Origin: DATBLZ01 sp036555065
GTDB taxonomy: Bacteria > Pseudomonadota > Gammaproteobacteria > Steroidobacterales > Rariloculaceae
Direction of reading: 5' to 3'
DNA: 13,399 nt
Assembly: GCA_036555065.1 (NCBI GenBank)
Contig: DATBLZ010000025.1
Location: 1 to 13,399 of the forward strand
Below are positions 1 to 5,250 of the stretch, piece by piece. Both the position numbers and the translations under genes were made by a program. The notes beneath the pieces are model-generated. The model was not told the origin of the DNA, did not search any database, and saw nothing but the letters and a program-made list of their open reading frames with translations. Positions within the stretch are counted from its first letter, which is position 1, and every line of letters begins with the position of its first letter.

Positions 1-77
1 CGGCCGTGCGGCTGGGCCCGCTCGGCGTCTGGGACGTCAGGCGCGGTCGCGTGCTCCTGCCGGCCCGCCGCCGTTGA
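1..77 (+). CDS. 3' end of an unidentified upstream gene (partial)
   Basis: Only the last 24 codons and the TGA stop (75-77) are in the window. The chosen frame starts codons at base 3. Almost every third position is G or C, as expected for a real gene in this genome; frame 2, which ends at the TAG at 92-94, has far more A/T in third positions. The visible tail contains RLGPLGVWDVRRGR and ends in a basic ARRR. I do not recognise the family. It ends 16 bases before the GTG start of the DUF445 gene on the same strand, so the two may be co-transcribed. Confidence 0.45.
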   Translation, partial: AVRLGPLGVWDVRRGRVLLPARRR

Positions 78-93
78 ACGCCGTCCGCACCTA

Positions 94-1302
94 GTGCGTC
101 GCCGCCGCCTGGCCGCCGTCGCTCTGCTGCTGGCCGCCGCGGTCGCGGTCGCCGCGTTTCCCTTCCGCGCGACGTGGTGGGGCGGACTGCTCCTGGCGAT
201 GGGCGAGGCGGGGGTGGTCGGCGGCCTCGCGGACTGGTTCGCGGTCACGGCGCTCTTCCGCCGCCCGCTCGGCCTGCCGATCCCACACACGGCGATCGTG
301 CCGAATCGCAAGAACGAAATCGGCCGCGCCCTGGCGCGCTTCGTCGCCGAGCATTTCCTTGCGCGTGACGTGATCGAGCGGCGTCTCAGCGGCATCGATC
401 TCGCCGCCCGGCTCGGCGCCTGGATGCGTGACGAGCAGGTCGCTAAGCGCCTCGGCCGCGACGCTGCGACCGCGCTCGACTGGCTCGTCCGCGGTGTCGA
501 CAGCAAGGAGCTGCGTCTCGCTGCAAAGGACGGCGTCCGCGAGGTTCTGCGCCGCATTCCGCCGAGCGCGCTCGCCGGTGTGCTCGTTGACATTCTGGCT
601 TCCGGCAATCACGCGCAGGCGCTCGTCGATCAGCTCGTTCGCTTTGGGCGAGATCAATTGGAGCGGAACAAGGATCGCATTCGCGCGCGCGTCCATGATC
701 GGAGTCCATGGTGGCTGCCGCGCTTCGTCGACGAGGAGATTTACGATCAGCTCGTGGGTGAGGTCGAACGCATCCTCAATGACATCGGCGATGACGACGC
801 GCACCCTGCTCGCCGCGAGCTCAACGAGCGGCTCGCGTCTTTGAAGCACTCTCTCGGCGATGACCCGGAGCTCGTCGCGCGCAGCGCCGCACTGCGCGAC
901 GAGCTGCTCGAGCATCCGGCGATGCGCGAGCTCGCCAACGACGTGTTGGCGCGCGCGCAGCAGTTCGTGCACGCCGCGCTCGTGGATGCGGATTCCTCCG
1001 TGCGCATGGGGCTCGAGCGCCAGTTGGCTACGATCGGGCACGTGCTCGAGGCAGATGCGGCCGTTCGCGAGCGCGTGAATCGCTGGCTCTACGAGACGAT
1101 TCTCTATGTCGTGGTCAACTATCGGGCGCCGCTCAGTGAGATCATTTCCGATACCGTCGAGCAATGGGACGCCGGGCTTGCGGCGCGGCGCATCGAGCTC
1201 CACATCGGGCGCGACCTTCAATTCATCCGGATCAACGGCACACTGGTCGGCGGGCTAGTGGGTGTGATCTTGTACTTCGGATGGGAAGCGCTAACCGGCT
1301 AG
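94..1302 (+). CDS. DUF445 family (YjiN-like) inner-membrane protein
   Basis: A 402-residue protein of the DUF445 family, whose biochemical role is not established. The diagnostic block is near the N-terminus: GEAGVVGGLADWFAVTALF followed by RRPLGLPIPHTAIVPNRKNEIG, which matches the conserved family signature. A hydrophobic segment at about residues 6-24 and a second at the extreme C-terminus (VGGLVGVILYFGWEAL) bracket a long charged, probably helical central region. This predicts a membrane anchor at each end. The GTG at 94 is the first usable start in this frame: no ATG, GTG or TTG precedes it back to the window edge, and it puts the membrane segment right at the N-terminus. No strong Shine-Dalgarno sequence is visible. 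The last 12 bases overlap the 3' end of the convergent fadD. The family call is firm; function is unknown. Confidence 0.9.
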   Translation: MRRRRLAAVALLLAAAVAVAAFPFRATWWGGLLLAMGEAGVVGGLADWFAVTALFRRPLGLPIPHTAIVPNRKNEIGRALARFVAEHFLARDVIERRLSGIDLAARLGAWMRDEQVAKRLGRDAATALDWLVRGVDSKELRLAAKDGVREVLRRIPPSALAGVLVDILASGNHAQALVDQLVRFGRDQLERNKDRIRARVHDRSPWWLPRFVDEEIYDQLVGEVERILNDIGDDDAHPARRELNERLASLKHSLGDDPELVARSAALRDELLEHPAMRELANDVLARAQQFVHAALVDADSSVRMGLERQLATIGHVLEADAAVRERVNRWLYETILYVVVNYRAPLSEIISDTVEQWDAGLAARRIELHIGRDLQFIRINGTLVGGLVGVILYFGWEALTG

Positions 1303-2967
1303 CTGAACGCGTTCCTTGAGCTCTCGCCGCAGCACCTTGCCGACGTTCGATTTCGGCAGCTCTTTCACGAATTCGACGACGTGCGGCACTTTGTAAGCCG
1401 TGAGCTCCTTGCGGCAGTGCGCAATGACCTCGTCGGCCGTGAGCTTGCCGCTCTTGCTGACGACGAACACCTTCACGATTTCGCCCGACTGCTCGCTTGG
1501 AATACCGATCGCCGCGGCTTCGACGACGTCGGGGTGCAGCGTAACCGCGTCCTCGACCTCGTTCGGATATACCTTGAACCCCGAGACGACGATCATGTCC
1601 TTCTTGCGATCCTCGATGAAGAGAAGGCCGGCGGCATCGACGCGGCCGATGTCGCCGGTGCGCAGCCACTGCCGAACAAAGACCGCGGCCGTCTCGTCGG
1701 GGCGGTTCCAGTATCCGGCCATGACCTGCGGCCCGCGCACGCAGATCTCTCCCGTTGCGCCGACGCCGAGCTCGCGATCGCCCTCATCGAGAATCGCAAT
1801 GTCCGTCGACGGCAGCGGCAGCCCGACGGAGCCGTTGAACGCGCGGCCGTCCGGGAGGTTCGCGGATACGATTGGCGAAGCCTCCGTGAGCCCGTAACCC
1901 TGCGAGATGTGCTTGCCCGTGAGCTTGTGCCAACGCGCGGCGACGTCGGCTTGGACGGCCATGCCGCCCGCGAGCGAGATCTTGAGCCATCGGAAATCGA
2001 CTCTCGCAAAACCCGGATGATGGAGCAGCGAATTGAACAGCGTGTTGACGCCGGTGATGAAGGCAGGCCGCAGCTTCCTGAGCTCGGCGACGAAGCCGCG
2101 CACGTCGCGGGGATTCGTGATCAAGACGTTGTGCGCGCCGAGCTCGATGAAGCAGAGCAAGTTAACGGTTAGCGCGAAAATGTGATAAAGCGGCAATGCC
2201 GTCACGGCGTCGCCGTCGCGCGCATTGAAATAGGGTCGAATGATCGCGCTTGCTTGGAGCATGTTGGCGACGATATTGCGATGCGTCAGCATCGCCCCTT
2301 TCGCGACCCCCGTCGTGCCGCCCGTATATTGGAGAAATGCGAGATCCGACGGCTCGATGCGCGGTTCCGCAAACGCCGTGCGCCGGCCGAGCGCGAGCGC
2401 CGTGCGATAGTCGACTGCGCCCGGGATGTCCCACGGCGGAACGAGCCGTTTCACGTGCGTCGTCACGAAATTGACGATGCCGCGCTTGAGCGCCGGCAGC
2501 GCGTCGCCGACGCGCGTCACGAGCACGGTTTCGACGGGCGTCCGCCCCAGAACCGCGGCGACGGTATGCGCAAAATTCTCGAGCACGACGAGCGCGCGTG
2601 CGCCGCAATCCTTGAGCTGATGCTCGAGCTCGTGCGGCGTGTACAACGGGTTCACGTTCACGACGACGAGCCCCGTGCGCAAGATCCCGAAAATGACGAT
2701 CGGCGACTGCAGGAGGTTCGGCAGCATGACGGCGACACGGTCGCCCTTCGCGAGCTTGAGCCCGTCGGCGAGGTAGCTTGCGAACGCGCGGCTCTCGCGA
2801 TCTACGTCAGCGAAGCGGAGCGTCGTGCCGAGATTCGAGAGCGCCGGCGCTTCGCCGTAGCGCGCGAAGCTCGCACGCAGGAGATCCGCGACGGACGCGT
2901 ACCGACTGGGATCGATCTCCGCCGGCACGGACGGCGGATAGCTCGCGAGCCACGGTCGGCCGATCAT
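1291..2967 (-). CDS. fadD: long-chain-fatty-acid--CoA ligase
   Basis: A 558-residue adenylate-forming enzyme that activates free fatty acids to acyl-CoA through an acyl-AMP intermediate, feeding beta-oxidation or lipid synthesis. Visible motifs in order: the AMP-binding P-loop YTGGTTGVAKG (about 214-224), GYGLTEASP (357-365), LRTGDIG, and the fatty-acyl-CoA-synthetase signature around DRKKDMIVVSGFKVYPNEVE. The C-terminal catalytic lysine lies in NVGKVLRREL (Lys544). Length is normal for FadD (E. coli about 560). The ATG abuts the TAA of tesA upstream (TAA|ATG), with GGAG inside the tesA tail nine bases before the start, so translation is probably coupled. An esterase that releases acyl chains followed by the ligase that activates them is a sensible pair. 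Substrate chain length is not readable from sequence. Confidence 0.93.
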   Translation of the reverse strand: MIGRPWLASYPPSVPAEIDPSRYASVADLLRASFARYGEAPALSNLGTTLRFADVDRESRAFASYLADGLKLAKGDRVAVMLPNLLQSPIVIFGILRTGLVVVNVNPLYTPHELEHQLKDCGARALVVLENFAHTVAAVLGRTPVETVLVTRVGDALPALKRGIVNFVTTHVKRLVPPWDIPGAVDYRTALALGRRTAFAEPRIEPSDLAFLQYTGGTTGVAKGAMLTHRNIVANMLQASAIIRPYFNARDGDAVTALPLYHIFALTVNLLCFIELGAHNVLITNPRDVRGFVAELRKLRPAFITGVNTLFNSLLHHPGFARVDFRWLKISLAGGMAVQADVAARWHKLTGKHISQGYGLTEASPIVSANLPDGRAFNGSVGLPLPSTDIAILDEGDRELGVGATGEICVRGPQVMAGYWNRPDETAAVFVRQWLRTGDIGRVDAAGLLFIEDRKKDMIVVSGFKVYPNEVEDAVTLHPDVVEAAAIGIPSEQSGEIVKVFVVSKSGKLTADEVIAHCRKELTAYKVPHVVEFVKELPKSNVGKVLRRELKERVQLAG

Positions 2968-3579
2968 TTAGAGCAGCTCCGACAGCACGTTCCAGACGTT
3001 CTCGAACATCGGCCGTTGCCCTGCGGCATTCGGATGAATGCGATCTTCTTGCATGAGGCTCGGGTCGAGGGCGATGCCGTCCATGAGGAAGCCGACGAGC
3101 GCAACGTCGTATTCGGTCGCGAGCTCGTGATAGACGCTCGCGAAAGCCTCCGTATAAGCCGGGCCGTAGTTCGGTGGAATCTGAATCCCCGTGAGCACGA
3201 TCTTGGCGTGCGCCGCCTGCGTGAGCTCGATGATGCGCGCGAGATTCTCCTTGAGACGCTGCACGGGCTGGCCGCGCAACCCGTCGTTCCCGCCGAGCTC
3301 GATCACGACGATCGCAGGCCGGTGAGTCGCAAGCAAGCCCGGTAGGCGTGCGAGCGCGCCCGCCGAGGTATCGCCGGCGATGCTGGCATTCACGACTTCA
3401 TACCCGTAAGCTTGCCCCGCGAGGTGGTTTTCGAGCAAGCCGACCCAGGATTGCTCGGCACCGAGCCCGTAACCGCTGCTGAGGGAGTCGCCGAGCACGA
3501 TGATCGTGCGCTCTGCAGCCTGCGCGGGCGCGAAGTGAACGGCCAGCACGCTTAGGACTACAAGGGCACGCTTCGACAT
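2968..3579 (-). CDS. tesA: periplasmic SGNH/GDSL esterase (TesA-like arylesterase/lysophospholipase)
   Basis: A 203-residue SGNH hydrolase resembling E. coli TesA (multifunctional acyl-CoA thioesterase I / protease I / lysophospholipase L1). The catalytic blocks are all present: block I GDSLSSGY (nucleophile Ser32), block II AGDTS (Gly69), block III GGNDG (Asn98), and block V DRIHPN (Asp179, His182). The first 21 residues form a signal peptide: basic MSKR, a hydrophobic core, and a likely signal peptidase I site after APAQA. This predicts a periplasmic enzyme. The ORF is open upstream to 3804 but that stretch lies antisense to ybbA; the ATG at 3579 places the signal peptide at the N-terminus. 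The start codon overlaps that of divergent ybbA within CATG (3577-3580). The gene is followed without a gap by fadD. The exact physiological substrate is uncertain. Confidence 0.92.
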   Translation of the reverse strand: MSKRALVVLSVLAVHFAPAQAAERTIIVLGDSLSSGYGLGAEQSWVGLLENHLAGQAYGYEVVNASIAGDTSAGALARLPGLLATHRPAIVVIELGGNDGLRGQPVQRLKENLARIIELTQAAHAKIVLTGIQIPPNYGPAYTEAFASVYHELATEYDVALVGFLMDGIALDPSLMQEDRIHPNAAGQRPMFENVWNVLSELL

Positions 3580-4264
3580 GATGGGCGGCGATCTCTTGCT
3601 CAGAGCGGAGTCTCTGACAAAAAAGGTTACCAGCCCCGAAGGGGAGCTGACCATCCTCGATTCGGTGAGCATCGCGGTCGGGCGCGGCGAGTCGGCGGCG
3701 ATCGTCGGCCCATCGGGCGCCGGCAAATCGACGTTATTGGCGCTGCTCGCGGGACTCGACGAGCCGAGCGCGGGCCGCGTTTGGCTCAACGGCGTCGAGC
3801 TCACGGCGCTCGACGAGGACGGCCGCGCCGCGCTGCGGAATCGCGAGGTCGGGTTCGTCTTTCAGTCGTTCCATTTGCTACCGTCGCTGACCGCGCTCGA
3901 GAACGTGCTGCTGCCGCTCGAGCTCGGCGGTACCGCGAAACCCAAAGAGCGCGCGCGTGAGGCGCTGACCCAGGTCGGCTTGGAGCGCCGGCTTCACCAT
4001 TACCCGCGGCAGCTTTCGGGCGGCGAGAAGCAGCGTGTCGCGATCGCGCGCGCATTCGTCGTCGGCCCGTCTCTGTTGTTCGCCGACGAGCCGACCGGCA
4101 ATCTCGACAACAAGACGGGTGCGAAAATCTTGAAACTCTTGTTCGAGCTCAATGCCGCTGCCGGCACTACGCTCATCCTCGTGACGCACGATCTCGAAGC
4201 GGCGGCGCGCTGCACGAAGGTCATCGAGCTCGCCGGGGGGCGCATCGTCGACAATTCGACGTAG
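3578..4264 (+). CDS. ybbA: YbbA/LolD-type ABC transporter ATP-binding protein
   Basis: A 228-residue ATPase of the MacB/LolD/YbbA group. It has Walker A GPSGAGKST (44-52), Q-loop Gln96 in VFQSFHLLP, signature LSGGEKQ (146-152), Walker B LLFADEP (166-172) and H-loop His204 in LVTHD. The divergent tesA neighbour matches the E. coli tesA/ybbA arrangement, which favours YbbA over LolD. In E. coli the gene is followed by ybbP, an FtsX-like permease. Here the next gene is on the opposite strand, so the membrane partner is missing from this locus. The start at 3578 has AAGGG 11 bases upstream, inside the tesA coding region; the ATG at 3581 is an alternative. Any promoter must lie inside tesA. Expected partner: an FtsX/MacB-type permease encoded elsewhere (inference). 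Confidence 0.88.
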   Translation: MMGGDLLLRAESLTKKVTSPEGELTILDSVSIAVGRGESAAIVGPSGAGKSTLLALLAGLDEPSAGRVWLNGVELTALDEDGRAALRNREVGFVFQSFHLLPSLTALENVLLPLELGGTAKPKERAREALTQVGLERRLHHYPRQLSGGEKQRVAIARAFVVGPSLLFADEPTGNLDNKTGAKILKLLFELNAAAGTTLILVTHDLEAAARCTKVIELAGGRIVDNST

Positions 4265-4268
4265 CGGC

Positions 4269-4293
4269 TGTGGGAGCGGCTTTAGCCGCGATT
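4269..4293 (+). repeat. REP-type palindromic unit
   Basis: The short interval between the ybbA stop (4264) and the convergent dehydrogenase stop (4297) is filled by TGTGGGAGCGGCTTTAGCCG and its continuation CGATT. The core GCGGCT-TT-AGCCGC is a perfect 6-bp inverted repeat. The same unit, with two substitutions, forms the left arm of the palindrome inside trpF at 12420-12441, so this is a dispersed family and not a chance hairpin. The placement after convergent genes is typical of REP sequences. No T-run follows in either direction, so it is not a classical intrinsic terminator, though it could protect 3' ends. Confidence 0.8.
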
Positions 4294-4296
4294 CCT

Positions 4297-5250
4297 TTAG
4301 ACGACGCGGCGTAGCCGTTTCCCGTTCAGGAACGCCGCGACGTTCTCGGCGACCTGCTCGAGCGCGCGCTGCCGTGCCTCGCGTGCGGCCCAGGCAATGT
4401 GCGGGGTTATCAGGAGATTGGGAATGTCGGGCGCGAGCAACGGCTCATCGGCGCCCGGCGGCTCGACGGGCAACACGTCGATGCCTGCTCCGCCGATCGC
4501 GCCGCTTTTCAAGGCCTCAGCGAGCGCGGCGCCGTCGACGAGCCCGCCGCGGGCCGTGTTGATCAGTAGTGCATCCGACTTCATGAGCTTGAGCTCGCGC
4601 GCGCCGATCATGTGATGCGTCTCGCGCGTCAAAGGACAGTGCAAGCTCACGATGTCGGCGGTTCGCAAGATCGTCGTAAACGGCACGCGGCCTTCCTGGG
4701 GCTCGTCGCGCACGCGCGTCGAGACCAAAACCTCCATGCCGAAACCACGGCCGAGCGCGGCCACGGCCTGACCCAAGGCGCCGAATCCCACGACGCCGAG
4801 CAGGCGTCCCGCGAGCTCGCGGATCGGGTAATCGAACAGCGCGAAGCTCGGGCTCCTCCGCCACGCGTCGGCGCGCACGAGCGCATCGTAACGGGCGACG
4901 TGATTGGTCAGCGCGAGCACGAGCGCGAACACGTGCTGGGCTACCGCTCTGCTCGCGTAGCCGCGCGCGTTGGCAACCGCGATTCCGCGCTCCTGCGCGG
5001 CCTTGCAATCGACGTTGTCGGTGCCCGTGGCCGTAAGTGCAATGAGGCGTAAGCGTGGGGCAGCGCCGATGGTTTTGCGGTCGAGCTTGACCTTGTTGAC
5101 GATGGCGATTTCCGCCGTGGCGAGCCGTTCGGGGGTCTCCTCGGGCCGCGAATACGCGAAATACTGCGCCGCAACGAGCACATCGAGCGACGTCGTATTT
5201 ACATTCGGCCCGAGCGTAGCGAAGTCGAGGAACACGGCCGTCGGCTTCAT
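4297..5250 (-). CDS. D-2-hydroxyacid dehydrogenase, NAD(P)-dependent (hydroxypyruvate/glycerate reductase-like)
   Basis: A 317-residue member of the D-isomer-specific 2-hydroxyacid dehydrogenase family, which interconverts 2-oxoacids and D-2-hydroxyacids. The nucleotide-binding glycine motif is GFGALG (155-160), preceded by LLGVV. The catalytic triad is visible as Arg234 in NTARGG, Glu263 in DVLPVEPP and His284 in ITPHIAW. The NTARGGLVDG and GAGIDVL..EPP context most resembles HprA-type glycerate dehydrogenase/hydroxypyruvate reductase, but glyoxylate or other 2-oxoacids are possible substrates. The frame is open much further upstream (to 5964), but that part lies over the PEP-carboxylase gene. 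The ATG at 5250 begins a canonical N-terminus and overlaps the upstream stop as ATGA, indicating translational coupling to the PEP-carboxylase homologue. Family call is firm; substrate is not. Confidence 0.9.
   Translation of the reverse strand: MKPTAVFLDFATLGPNVNTTSLDVLVAAQYFAYSRPEETPERLATAEIAIVNKVKLDRKTIGAAPRLRLIALTATGTDNVDCKAAQERGIAVANARGYASRAVAQHVFALVLALTNHVARYDALVRADAWRRSPSFALFDYPIRELAGRLLGVVGFGALGQAVAALGRGFGMEVLVSTRVRDEPQEGRVPFTTILRTADIVSLHCPLTRETHHMIGARELKLMKSDALLINTARGGLVDGAALAEALKSGAIGGAGIDVLPVEPPGADEPLLAPDIPNLLITPHIAWAAREARQRALEQVAENVAAFLNGKRLRRVV

Noticed and set aside
91..1221. Long minus-strand frame opposite the DUF445 gene
   Set aside because: It is the antisense shadow of a high-GC gene. 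The plus strand carries the recognisable family signature and membrane segments.
2182..3345. Long plus-strand frame across fadD and tesA
   Set aside because: Composition is Arg/Glu/His-rich shadow sequence spanning two well-identified opposite-strand genes.
3580..3804. 75-residue upstream extension of TesA
   Set aside because: It is antisense to the Walker A region of ybbA and would bury the signal peptide inside the protein.
4269..4293. Intrinsic terminator between ybbA and the dehydrogenase
   Set aside because: The hairpin has no T-run on either strand, and its sequence recurs in trpF, so it is better explained as a REP unit.
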